Counted from the first letter of the stretch, positions 43,701-54,375 are shown. The stretch is DNA of 64,000 nt from Fusarium oxysporum f. sp. lycopersici 4287 (GCF_000149955.1 NC_030988.1:5181710-5245709); one strand, 5' to 3'. The notes: a model not told the origin generated them from the letters alone. Made by a program: numbers and translations.

Positions 43701-45365
43701 TCAGTATTGATGATGGAGCTGGTGGTAACACTTTACTAGGTTGATGTAAAAATTCATGCCAGCGAGTTGATGCCCACTCATATGCTCAAAAAAGCGCTGG
43801 CTGAAGCTGATGTGGAAATGCGCCATCAAGACCGTATGTAATGCCCCTTTGTAAAGGCCGATGTCCGCTTTGCCAGGCAAATACGACATTCAGATCCACT
43901 TTGGCGCTAGAATCATCATATCGGTTGAACGGTGAATGCACTTTCCGAACATGCTTTTCTGTGATTCCAATCGAAATTTGGCGGTAATGCTGAATGTTCA
44001 TCTTCTGTAGCCATATTCTAGAGGTTACTGTTTGAAGTATTGCTGTAAGCCGAGATATTGACCATATATTCCCATTCGAATTAAAGACAAGCCGCTGTCC
44101 CTTTAAGGGCCCTGGATTTGTATCCAAATATCCAGATCGTTCGCGCCGTAGTAGGTTTGCAAATCGACGTATCCAGACGAGGTACTTGAACCTAGCGACA
44201 CCTAGTCTGATAGGTAGAAAGCGTATTACATGAAACTCCCGGTTGGTGAGTCTCTTGGCCTTGTGAAGTTCATCTTCGTCTTCAGAAGTCTCATAATTAT
44301 CCTCATCGCTCTCAGCGTCATATTCTTCATTACTGCTCAGTCGAGCATCGCTCCACCTCATAGGCCCAGAGATGTCCGGTTGTGCGCCACGTAGCGGCGC
44401 GTGATTCTCGGCATAGCTAGGTCTAGCTGGCCAGAATCCTCTGGGTACATCAATTGTAGCCCATACCTGATGCTCCCAAATGTGCTGTAGCTGTTTTGAA
44501 TGCTCTACATCGAGCTTTATTTTCGTTTCGGACTCTCGAACGGAAGTCGGCATTCGATGCCCTCGAATGACAAAGGCTATAAACCGCTTCCATAGTCTCC
44601 AATATCTCTTCCGGCTACTATCTTCAGCCAGGAGAGTAAAGGGATTCTGACCGCAAGACTCAAGCCTTGAACTGCGAAGCCAACATAAGAGTGATCGGCC
44701 CGTATGGCGGGCCGTCATCTCGCACCGGTCTAAGACGTACTACAAGGCACTGACAATGCATGCTATCTTTTGCTCATCCTGCCATGGGCTCACGATATCT
44801 GGGTCTCCCCGGCTGGGTCCTTGGCCTAGAATGTCTCGCCGTGATTTATGGAAGATAGCTGGCCATTGTGTGCGCTTTAGCCAAAGACTTGTGGCCGCAA
44901 AAGAGTCCTCTCCTTGTGTTTTGCTGTAGACCCGTGGCTCGTTTTCCCTCTTAACAAAGTTCTGGTCCCGTAATAATACGCCCTTCACGTGGGCATAAAG
45001 CTCAGGTGTTAAGGTAGCTGGTTCCAGTGGTAGAGTTGAAGTGCCTAAGAATCCTGATTCCGGTATTCTCTTTTGGTCCATTGGTCTTCGGCTAACTTCG
45101 AATAATTTACTGCCTGCTCTTGAGGGAAAGAATTACTGACAGTAGACGCCTTGTATCCATGGCAGCTCGGCGGCATTGTTAACACCACCCCTTGGTCTTC
45201 CTTTACCATTGGGATTCTGCCAGTTATGCTCAGTACGGCAATGCTCTTGAATCCTCCGAACTTAACGGGCAATATAACAACACTTCCAACATCTGAGCCC
45301 GTCCATGTACAGGACTGCAAGATGGGGAATAGGTTCGGTATTCGACGGCGGATAGTGAAGCCCAC
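43701..45365 (-). pseudogene. OrsD/telomere-helicase-like relic C
   Basis: Minus-strand frames show, in order: YKASTVSNSFPQEQAVNYSK; SLWLKRTQWPAIFHKSRRDI (the RTGW block with Gly-to-Gln); SPWQDEQKIACIVSAL; RSLLCWLRSSRLES; and an acidic stretch (YETSEDEDELHKAKR). These are followed by ILQTVTSRIWLQKMNIQHYR, ISIGITEKHVRKVHSPFNRY and FAWQSGHRPLQRGITYGLDG, which resembles the region just before the helicase domain in telomere-linked genes. A frame change near 43800 leads to EHMSGHQLAGMNFYINLVK. Frames break near 45060, 44730 and 43800, so the gene is not functional. It is the longest of the relics. Confidence 0.55.
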
Positions 45366-45777
45366 ATATCTCAGGAATGTTAGAATGATTATGAGAACTA
45401 ACTTGCTCCCTTGGAGTAAGCGCAGATTTTTAGGGGCAACTTACTAAGGCAAGTACCCATGCATTCTTGGATTCTTAATTTCCTTTCTCAAAAATGCAAG
45501 AAAGACATAGACTTACGCATCCGTCCATCCAAGACCTTTCTGAAACATCCTCGTTACCATACATTCAAGTCCACTTAGCGTATTCCACATCTCCCAAGCC
45601 CCCAGGAGCTTCATACGGAGATCTTTGGGCCATGGGTACATATATCACATTTAATCCTGCTTTACGCGACATCATCAAAAGCAATATTATTATCTCGCTC
45701 CACCTATCAACACGACTCGATCTCGAACTTACCGTTCTGGTTACATAATACGCGTTCTACCATTTTTATTGGTTGGC

Positions 45778-45884
45778 AGGTAAATGGACTCTACTCCAAC
45801 CTTCTTAATCGACTCTACCCCCTGCAAAGTGGGGCAAATAAACGGACTCTACTACAGTCGATGAGAGCATTGGTCACTAGGCTT
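45778..45884 (+). repeat. hairpin-bearing direct repeat, copy 3
   Basis: It contains CTCTACCCCCTGCAAAGTGG (shared with copy 2) followed by ggcaaata and an ACTCTACTACAG unit, then cactaggctt. It lies on the outer side of relic C. Confidence 0.7.
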
Positions 45885-46445
45885 GGTACATGATCCCAAG
45901 TTGACGTCAAGCATGCCACCTGTCTCTCCCGATCCCCTTACGTTAAGTAGAGTGGCGCACCTAGCCTTCGCCATCCCCAGCATCACTTTTCAAATGTATG
46001 CTCATCAACACTCTGTAATTTCTCAACGAAATTAGGTTCAACTAAATAATTAAACTAGCCACTCCCATTCGTCCGCTCGAGGCACTTGTTCAGCCACCTG
46101 AATAGAGTTATTATTGGCCAAATGGAGCGTCAGTCTCCTCAGTGAACAACTCCTGTATGTGGGTTGGTGCGGAAGCCAACGCGCAAAATAAGTCACGTAA
46201 CAGGATCTTGTACACCTCAACAGCCGCGTTATTGCCACGCACTGTATCCATTTCCTGATAACGCCAGCCTGTTTTTTCCAGCCTGAAACTTCAGGTTCGA
46301 TCGATTGATTATTGGTTCGTTACATCCGTACATTCGTACATTCTTCACGTATACGCCCCTCTACTCTGTTCAAAAATGTCTTTGTTAGCTCGTTCATTTC
46401 TTCAGCTATATGCCCCTCTACTTTGAAATCCGTCAAGAATTAGCC
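45885..46445. other. intergenic stretch upstream of the glycosyltransferase
   Basis: No supported gene. There is a direct pair of CCGTACATTCGTACATTC-like bases near 46328-46343. The promoter of the gene at 46446 is expected here. Confidence 0.5.
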
Positions 46446-47692
46446 ATGATTGCGACCCGGCCGGCCTCACGATACGTAACTGTCGCTGCATGCGCTCTCC
46501 TTCTGCTGGTCTTCTATCAGTTCTCCTCCCTTTCGACTACATTCAACTACCGGAACCCCGGCTCGCCCTTCGCTAGCAAGGAGGTCAAGGTGTCGGTGAT
46601 AGAGAGCAAGGGCTGCCATGACGAAGTATCGGCGAGCTACCTGAGCGCGCTGGGACAGCTGTCTGAGTGCAACTCCAACGTTTTCCTGGCTTCCCAACGA
46701 TTCGGGATTGGCTCCATCTACGAACTGATCCCTAGCGCCGACAACCGCAAGCTGATCACCGAAATGAGTTTCGGCCCAAGTACTTCGAGAGCGAGACCAC
46801 TGCCGAGCCGGATATTGTGCTGTCCGTCACCAGCGAGTACGATCTCATCGACGCCAAGCTCAAACCAACCTTCGCCCATCTCCTCCACAATACTAGCAGC
46901 ATCCTCTTTGCCACGGTCCACCACGGCAACGAGTGGAAGGAGGACCGTCGCTTCCAAGCCGTCAAACCGTGGATCGAGGCAAAACGGCTACGCTTCATCA
47001 CGCTCAGCGACCATGTTACCAACTACATGACGGTCATCGTAAAGCACTGGGCGACAAAGATGGAAGTGCACAACGTCCCCATCAGCACCTTCCCGCCCGT
47101 TTTTACGATCCCCACCGCGCCCATAAAGAACGAGGCGACGCTTCGTTTCGCCATGCAGGGCGACCTAGTCGTCAATCGCCGCCCAAACCGTGACTACGAG
47201 GGCACCTCCAAGCGCTTCGCCAAGCTCAACAGCGACCGCCAGGCCATCGAGCTGCCCGTTGTCGGCAACGGCGGCCTGCCCAAAGTACCAGACGAGGCCA
47301 AAGACCGGATCAAGTTCCACCGCGGGCTCCCCTACCCGGAGTTCTACAACGTGCTGCACTCAGCCACTGCGATGCTGCCCGCCTTCGCCTCCTACGAGTA
47401 CGTCGAAAGCAAGGCCTCCTCGACCATTGCGGCCTCGCTAATCGTGGGCTCGCCGCTCATCGCCGATGACGACCTGCTTGATGCCTACCGCTTCCTCAGC
47501 CTAGAGGACGTCTACTATCGTGAGGAGGGCGAGGATGAGATTGACGTCGTTGAGCGTATTGCTCAACTGCCGGAGCAAGATCGCCTGGCCAAGGCCGAGG
47601 GCCTGCGGAAAAAGAACGAGCTACTGACGAAGCAAGGAGGGGATCTCTTTCGGCAGTGGATATCAGAGTCGCGTGGGCGTCTGGAGGGATAG
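46446..47692 (+). pseudogene. glycosyltransferase-like type II membrane protein, one frameshift
   Basis: The start at 46446 (MIATRPASRYVTVAACALLL) gives a short cytosolic tail and a single signal anchor (residues ~10-25), typical of Golgi/ER glycosyltransferases; an upstream in-frame ATG at 46410 is also possible. The first frame runs to EMSFG near 46773, and the family-like text then continues in another frame (PKYFESETTAEPDIVLSV). This fits the loss of one C in a GGCCC run. The remaining ~305 residues hold TVHHGNEWKEDRRF, FITLSDHVTNYM, FRFAMQGDL-like and FHRGLPYPEFYNVL blocks and SYEYVESKASSTIAASL, consistent with a GT-B fold (GT1/GT4-like) and acceptor/donor loops. If the frameshift is a read error the gene is intact. 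Base composition is GC-richer than the surroundings. Confidence 0.6.
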
Positions 47693-47699
47693 TTAGTCG

Positions 47700-49330
47700 T
47701 ACGGGCGTCTGTTGGAATCTAGTCGTGCGTGCTTCGGTTTTGGACAACAAGGTTTTAACTCTTCGGCTGACTATATTATTGTCATGCCATGTAGTACTCA
47801 CCTGCCGGTCATACCCACTTACCGGCCATCCTACTGTTCAACAGCAGCCGGTTAACTGTATTACGCAGCATTTAGATTTCCGCTATTATCTCAGCATTAC
47901 TAGGTGGTAGTTCAGTGCTGTACGGTAGTGCTGAGGTGTTACTAGCTGCAGAGCTTGCAGTAATAGGTCGGTTAATAGCTATAATTAACAGTATAGGTAT
48001 TACTTAAGGTAATGCAGTACTATACTGGATAAGACCTCTTAATATATAACAGTTGGGTTTCCCAAGGGATAAACTAGTCCATACTAGGTTTATATTAGCA
48101 GATACAGTAGGGTGTTATACTGAGCTTAAGCGAAGTGTTATATCTCTTAATAGTGAATAGAGCAGGTTAGGCATATTAAGGTAAAGAAATTATATTAATA
48201 GCTGGTAAGCTAAAAGGCTATAAAAGTGCTAATAAATGTATTCTATATACTTGAGTGTATTACTATAGGACTGTAGGATGGCCGCACAGGGTATCATGTA
48301 ACCTAATAGTCAGCTATCGGCAACCCTAGACCCATTCAGGAAAGCATAATAAGCAGACCCCTCTCCGAGGAAGGCGGGGGATGGAGTTGGGACAATACAC
48401 ATGTAATTGAGGACATCAAGGCACACGCGATCTGTTCAACACCTGTTAATGTTACGCCAAAGCAAGGAATCAGCACAAAGCCAGTGCATATAAAAATCCA
48501 AAGTAAGTATATTAACGATTTTATAGAGCTCTTCGGCTACTTGTCTTTAAGGAATATAATGGAATACCTTACTTATAGGCTGATTAGGAGGTAGTATTAT
48601 TAAATTCACATTAGGTAAATAGACAGCGCTTTACTTGCTTATTTTTACATAGAATAGTTATTTAACTGCTTTTACTTCTTGCTATAACTTATGCCTACCT
48701 CTGCGCGGCAGACTTTTAACTTAATAAATACTTCTTTTATGCATTAGTGCATTGCGCTAAAAATCCCAAATTCGAGAGACAGATGAAATTACAGTCAAGT
48801 AAAATAACACTCTTTAGAGCTAATACAATTAGGAGGCCCCGGAAGTGAATCGACCCGTGACGATAACAGCAAGTGCGTTTTATTATCCCGTGATTAATAG
48901 AACCGTCATGATGATCACATTGACTCGACATCCTGTAACAATGATTTAATATCCAAACGTGTCAGCCATGAAACTGTCCTTAATAAAATGTTTATGAGAG
49001 AGACTAATGCCAGAGCGTGCGTGAATTGTTTGACTTGAAGGGGACTTAGGTGGCGGTTTAGTTATGCGTAAGCTGCACCAGACAGAGGTCAAAGTTACAT
49101 AGTTAATCAGGTACCAGCAGTTCGTTGCCCCTACTTCCGCACTATTACGGATACTGTACCAAGACTTGCATGTAAGTTGACCAGATACCACCAAGCGGGT
49201 CCCTACACATGACGTGTTGAGGCTTGATTGTCGTAAAAATAACGTTACTTAGCCCCTTTCCGTCCGTGCACGCGGGGAAGCCTCTAGGCCACTTTCTAGC
49301 ACCTATACCATACTACAAACTCAGGTATGA
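47700..49330. other. AT-rich, gene-free stretch
   Basis: It is rich in TA and ATA words (47830-48260, 48520-48760), interrupted by a more GC-balanced island at 48280-48490. It looks like RIP-damaged repeat DNA. No gene, RNA or element boundary is supported. Confidence 0.6.
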
Positions 49331-49333
49331 AAG

Positions 49334-50317
49334 CTACCACGGGTTATCATCCTTCCCTGCAAGGTAGTACCTGTCCGAATACTTCCCAAGTGAGTTACGG
49401 ATTTCCTTAGCAGCTTGTGCAGCACTCCCATCATAGTCAGCTCCTCCCAAGCCGTATATGACACCGTCAACACCCACGCGCAACAGTGCTTCCACGTATT
49501 GGGTCTGCCCCGCTGCAGCTGTCCAACCAAATGTCTTGCCAAACGCACCAGATGCGGCAGCCTGACGCAACTGCGTGCACGTTAAATGTGCATCTCCAGG
49601 TTCCGAGCAGTTGCCAAATAGGTATCCGATGTTAGGGTCGCCGTATGACAAGACACGCTTGCGCACATCGGCCGGGCCGTTGACCGTGAACTCCTTGAGC
49701 AAGGGCGCCGCCCTACCGTCGACGTTGATAGCTTCTTTGCTGTTGAGGTCGTCGCGTATCAGCCGGTAGGCATTGCCATTCTCAGTGTGGTAGAAACCAA
49801 AGAGCACTCGCACGCCCTCCGGCTCGAGGATTTCTCTCGCGAGGTCTTGTAATGCAGCGATGGAGCAGAACTGCCATGTTTGATCATCGGGATCGCACCG
49901 GTCCGGGTTTTTGATGTCGAGCCAGACAAAGGTGATAGGTTTACCCCCCTTGCGGTGCCTGGCGACAGCGTTGAACATGTCTCGGGCCGTGTCCCCATTC
50001 TTGCTCGGTCCGTCGTGGGAAGCCCACCAGCCAGTTGTTTCCGCAAACAGGTCCATTTCGATGGCATTTGCCCCATCGTTGAGGGCGAGCAGAAGAGCCT
50101 CCATATCGTTAACACGGTGAGCAATAGCGTAGAAGGGCGTTTTACTGGCAGCTCGGGCGTTAAATATAGTATCAATACTGCCTCCCCTAGCGTTGAGGTT
50201 CTGATAGGTGACGTCTTGTGCGAACGGCTTATTATGTTGCCCTGCCTTTATAAGGGGGCTACCGAGTACTAAGGCTGCGGCATAGAAGACAGATACGAGA
50301 TATGAAAGGGCCGGCAT
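49334..50317 (-). CDS. sphingomyelinase D-like secreted phospholipase D (SicTox/GDPD-like TIM barrel)
   Basis: An intact single-exon frame of 327 aa. The N-terminus (MPALSYLVSVFYAAALVLGS) is a clear signal peptide, so the enzyme should be secreted. Members cleave sphingomyelin or lysophospholipids by transphosphatidylation, giving cyclic phosphates. The active-site pattern fits the family: AHRV with His67, EMD with Glu87 and Asp89 20 and 22 residues later, and SHDG with His101; the motif VWLDIKN offers another acidic residue (Asp134). The C-terminus ends DDNPW, the tail motif known from spider/fungal sphingomyelinase D and its relatives. Length matches fungal members (about 300-330 aa). The same family includes spider venom proteins and bacterial toxins; fungal copies are thought to be linked by ancient transfer. 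Activity on a given lipid cannot be told from sequence. Confidence 0.85.
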   Translation of the reverse strand: MPALSYLVSVFYAAALVLGSPLIKAGQHNKPFAQDVTYQNLNARGGSIDTIFNARAASKTPFYAIAHRVNDMEALLLALNDGANAIEMDLFAETTGWWASHDGPSKNGDTARDMFNAVARHRKGGKPITFVWLDIKNPDRCDPDDQTWQFCSIAALQDLAREILEPEGVRVLFGFYHTENGNAYRLIRDDLNSKEAINVDGRAAPLLKEFTVNGPADVRKRVLSYGDPNIGYLFGNCSEPGDAHLTCTQLRQAAASGAFGKTFGWTAAAGQTQYVEALLRVGVDGVIYGLGGADYDGSAAQAAKEIRNSLGKYSDRYYLAGKDDNPW

Positions 50318-51150
50318 TGTGATATGAGTCTGAAAGGTTGGAGGCTGCCAAAGCAGGGTAAAGAAGAATAAACTGCAACTAACTTCTACAGCGGCACAAC
50401 AGCGTTAATTTTAAAATATTCGGCAGTAACCATTACTCGTGTTGGACCCTCTCGACTTCATTTTCTTTCTAGCCAAATGCAGACAATAAGTGATGCAGCT
50501 ACCGGTACGCAGTGTTTCAGCAGGATGCAATGCGACAGTTAGGGTTCATAGCAGCGTACTCCCCCAACCACAGCGACTGCGATCCTCTTCGCACTATTGA
50601 TCTGATCTTCCGCTTTGTGCTTCAGCGGCGACGTATGCCACGAAACTTCCCACTTAGAATCATCAGCATGAAAGTGGCATAAACCTTAATTTAGCAATTC
50701 TCCATATTCTATGGTTACTGGGGTCTAGAACTTTCCTCCGGAAACTGAGTTTTCTTCGAATTACACGTGTCAGTGTCAGCATATAATGGCGGAGAATGCG
50801 GAGCGAACAGGCTTGGCCAGTTCCAGGATATGGCACCTGTCTTTACTAAGGGGCCCGGCCTGAACAGCTCCATCGGAGAATTCGACAGGACCTCAGCAGT
50901 CATATTATTCCTTTGACACGGGGGAATCTCCCTGTTGCCGTCCACAACTGGCACCTGGGTCGGTTTTTGGATATGTGATGTCCATTATCGTCCACTTTCT
51001 CTTTATGCAGAGAGCTTCATCATGACACGTATTGCTCATACCAGTACTTCGTTCGGCTCGCCCCAGTTTGCCCGCCCCACAAGGGCTTTGAATGTCACTG
51101 ATGCGTCGATGGCGCACCTAGATCTCAGCGCACGACCGCTAACAATTAAT
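50318..51150. other. intergenic stretch upstream of the lipase gene
   Basis: No supported gene. A plus-strand open frame (50935-51243) has no motif and runs into a 13-bp tandem repeat, so I do not call it. Confidence 0.5.
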
Positions 51151-51154
51151 GCAT

Positions 51155-51206
51155 GGCTCGGATATTTGGCTCGGATATTTGGCTCGGATATTTGGCTCGG
51201 ATATTT
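51155..51206. repeat. 13-bp tandem repeat, four exact copies
   Basis: The unit GGCTCGGATATTT is repeated four times without change (51155-51206). Confidence 0.95.
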
Positions 51207-51330
51207 GCTGCATTTAGCCACTGTTGTTTATATTGCGCAGTAGTGCTGGGTGAAAATATATTTGTAAAACTTGGTTATTAATTATTGAGATAAGAGTTCT
51301 TATTGGGTTTATATCTCTAGATAATTTCAT

Positions 51331-51394
51331 CTAGGACTTTCAGACTAATAGCCTAAATGCTGAAAATAAGGGGGATTCCCGGATTTTCCAACAG
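51331..51394 (+). repeat. dispersed inverted repeat, copy 2
   Basis: Matches the reverse complement of 41771-41836 over about 64 bp, including GGGGGATTCCCGGATTTTCC versus the GGGGGGTTCCCGG form in the other copy. Confidence 0.55.
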
Positions 51395-51592
51395 CCACTG
51401 CGTTATTTAATGATGCTATTTTTATAGCACTCAGTCGAGTTGCGTTATCGTTAATTAGGCACATGTAACATAGACAGATTAGGAAATACAAATTGGAACA
51501 ACTTGTGGGAAAGATCATTGCGATAGCCTGATCTAAGTTTATCTCCTGTACTTACTATAAATTCGAGGCCCTAATCACGCATGTAGGCTAGA

Positions 51593-51649
51593 GATGCGGC
51601 GCATTTCCGTCTAGGCTTGTAAACCAGAACACGAAACGCGCCGCGTTTC
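51593..51649 (-). repeat. palindrome module fragment
   Basis: GAAACGCGCCGCGTTTC (51633-51649) and a second dyad GATGCGGCGCATTTC (51593-51607). On the minus strand the flank (gcgtttcgtgtt ... ggttt) matches the first palindrome of the 26698 module. Confidence 0.65.
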
Positions 51650-52290
51650 CTCCACGAGGGCCCGTGCTAACCTTATAGAAGACCGCGCTCTTAGACATCG
51701 CAGTGAGTAGTGACTTCTGTTATATCAATTAAGAGGAAGGTAGCAGCAATCAAGCTCTCTCTTTATGTCTTTATCTAAATATGGCTCTTTAGAGGGTATC
51801 TAGTCCTCTTAGTGCCTTTGCAACTTTATTAATATGATAGGCTTTGCGATATGCACAGAGGCTATTATCATATTATGGCTAAGTCAGCTTTAAAAGCTTA
51901 AGAATCTCGGCTTATACTATAATTCACCAGAGCCAGCAATAATTTATATTAAATATAGCTTTGCCTTTAACCCTATGCACGTGCCGTATCACCTAGGCGA
52001 TAAGCATTATATACCTAAGTCGGCCCTGCCGTAGTCTAAAGCCTCTAACTTACTCTCTAAATCTTCTAAACCCAGAGCACTTCCACTGCGACCAAACGGC
52101 TAACTACCTTACCTATACCTTACAGTACGCAAGAGCTCGGTCTATAAACATTATGGTCTTCGCTCTATTCGCGAGTAGGTCCTGCTAGCCTATATAAGAC
52201 AAAGCATAATAAAGAGATTAAGCTTGCAGCTCGATAACAGATGCAACACTGGCTGCGTGATTATATCTATCAAGGTTTGTCATTTCAGAG
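51650..52290. other. AT-biased stretch before gap
   Basis: No gene recognised; degraded-looking sequence up to the N run. Confidence 0.5.
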
Positions 52291-52647
52291 NNNNNNNNNN
52301 NNNNNNNNNNNNNNNNNNNNNNNNNNNNNNNNNNNNNNNNNNNNNNNNNNNNNNNNNNNNNNNNNNNNNNNNNNNNNNNNNNNNNNNNNNNNNNNNNNNN
52401 NNNNNNNNNNNNNNNNNNNNNNNNNNNNNNNNNNNNNNNNNNNNNNNNNNNNNNNNNNNNNNNNNNNNNNNNNNNNNNNNNNNNNNNNNNNNNNNNNNNN
52501 NNNNNNNNNNNNNNNNNNNNNNNNNNNNNNNNNNNNNNNNNNNNNNNNNNNNNNNNNNNNNNNNNNNNNNNNNNNNNNNNNNNNNNNNNNNNNNNNNNNN
52601 NNNNNNNNNNNNNNNNNNNNNNNNNNNNNNNNNNNNNNNNNNNNNNN
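52291..52647. other. assembly gap or masked bases (357 N)
   Basis: It hides the left terminal repeat and the transposase start of pogo copy 3. Confidence 0.95.
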
Positions 52648-54268
52648 CCCCTCCAGCCCCCTTCAAAATGACCCAAAGCTAAGCGTCCGACGCCCTGCAG
52701 ATATATATAAGGTCAATCATATGACCTTACGTCGCCGTCAGAATGGCATTCAATCAAGACGCGATTCTATCCCAAAATCACGCCGGCTATCTGATCTAGA
52801 GGAAGAGATTCTTCTTCACTTTATTCTTAACCTAGATTCGCGAGGATTCCCCCCCCGGCTGCGTAATGTGAAAGATATGGCTGATCAATTACTTGCCGAC
52901 CGCGACGGCCCACCTGTTGGCCAGCGCTAGGCTCATAACTTCGTTATGCGACACCAAGAGCTTAAGACGCGTTTTTTTCGTAAATATGACTACCAGAGAG
53001 CTAAATGCGAAGATCCAACCGTTATCCGCAATTGGTTTCGGCTTGTGGCGAATATGATCGCGAAGTACGGCATCCGATCAGATGATATCTGGAACTTTGA
53101 TGAGACTGGCTTTCTTATGGGTATGATTGCAAGCGGGATGGTCGTTACAGGTTCAGAAAGGCGTTCAAAGCCGAAATTAGTGCAGCCTGGGAACCGGGAA
53201 TGGATTACAGTTATCCAGGCGATTAATGCAGAAGGCCAGGCGATCCAGCCGTTCATCATTGGCGCGGGCCAATATCACCTCGCTAATTGGTACCAAGATA
53301 GCAACCTCCCGGGCGACTGGGCTATTGCAACGACCCAAAATGGCTGGACTGATAATGAGACCGGTCTAGAGTGGCTAAAGCACTTTGACCGGTGCACAGC
53401 CAAGCGATCAAATAGTCGCTATCGTCTTCTGATCCTTGATGGCCATGAAAGTCACCACTCTATCGAATTCGAGAGATATTGTGAGGAGAAGAAGATTATC
53501 CGGCTTTGTATGCCACCTCATTCCTCTTATCTACTCCAGCCCCTTGACGTCGGGTGCTTTAGCGTGCTGAAGAAGGCTTATGGTCGAGAAATAGAGCATC
53601 TGATAAGATGCTCTATTACCCACGTTTCGAAGACCGAGTTCTTTCCGGCCTTCCACGCCGCACACGAGGCCACTATGGCGGAAAGAAATATCAGGGGGGC
53701 ATTCAAAGGAGCTGGGCTTGTTCCTCTCGACCCGGAAAATGTGACCTCGAAGCTTTATGTGCAGCTACGGACGCCAACGCCGGTTGAGGAGGCAGCTGAA
53801 CCGTCAACCCCTTGGGCTTCAAGGACCCCAAAGACCGTACTTGAGGCTAGATCTCAGTCTGAATACCTCGAAAGACGAATCAGAAGGCATCAGAGTAGCT
53901 CCCCAGAGTCAATTTTAGAGGCTCTTCAGTGTCTTACAAAAGGAACAAAGGCTGTTATGCATAGGGTTGCCTTATTAACGGCTGAGGTTAGAGACCTTCG
54001 AGAGGCAAATGAGATACTAAGCCGGCGCCGTAGGGCAAAAAGGACTAGACTACAGAAAGGAGGGGTCATGACAGTAGATCAAGCAAGGGAAGCAATTGAT
54101 CAGATGGATGTAGATGCGCAGGTAGTTGGGGAATCGTCGAGAAGTATTGGTCGAGGAAGGTCGGTCGGGCCGGGCGTTCGGCGATGTAGTGTATGCGGCA
54201 AGCCCGGGCATAATGCAAGAACATGTCAGGTAGTAATTGAGATATCTGGGGAAGAGTACAGTGAGTAG
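52648..54268 (+). pseudogene. pogo/Fot transposase copy 3, premature TAG
   Basis: The frame begins behind the gap (family-like text LQNDPKLSVRRPADIYKVNH after a break at the gap edge). It runs to a TAG at 52928-52930 where copies 1 and 2 have TGG (GKRWAMNF), so Trp-to-stop by G-to-A, as RIP would give. It then continues in the same frame (52946 onward): NFDETGFLMG, LLILDGHESHHS, YLLQPLDVGCFSVLKKAY and the CSVCGKPGHNARTC knuckle. All three Asp residues are kept. The frame at the gap edge is also shifted. Confidence 0.88.
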
Positions 54269-54375
54269 TTTTAATTGATTAATTAATTTGTTGTGTTTTT
54301 ATAGTAATTTCTAACTTAAGGGTATAAGAAAAGTGTCACACTCACTTGCATGTCACACTCACTTATCATATACGT
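52648..54375 (+). mobile_element. pogo/Fot1-like DNA transposon 3 (left end in gap)
   Basis: The right end is defined by the TA at 54376-54377, after a terminal repeat built of two GTGTCACACTCACTT-type units and ending TATACGT. The left terminal repeat is not visible and must lie in the N run. The transposase is collinear with copies 1 and 2. Confidence 0.88.

Noticed and set aside
45494..45748. 84-aa plus-strand frame near direct repeat 3
   Set aside because: No homology-like motif; composition like surrounding non-coding sequence.
47656..47910. 84-aa frame after the glycosyltransferase
   Set aside because: Spans the 3' end and AT-rich flank; no motif.
50935..51243. 102-aa plus-strand frame
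   Set aside because: Ends in the 13-bp tandem repeat and has no motif.
52224..52682. Several frames running through the N run
   Set aside because: They exist only because Ns contain no stops.
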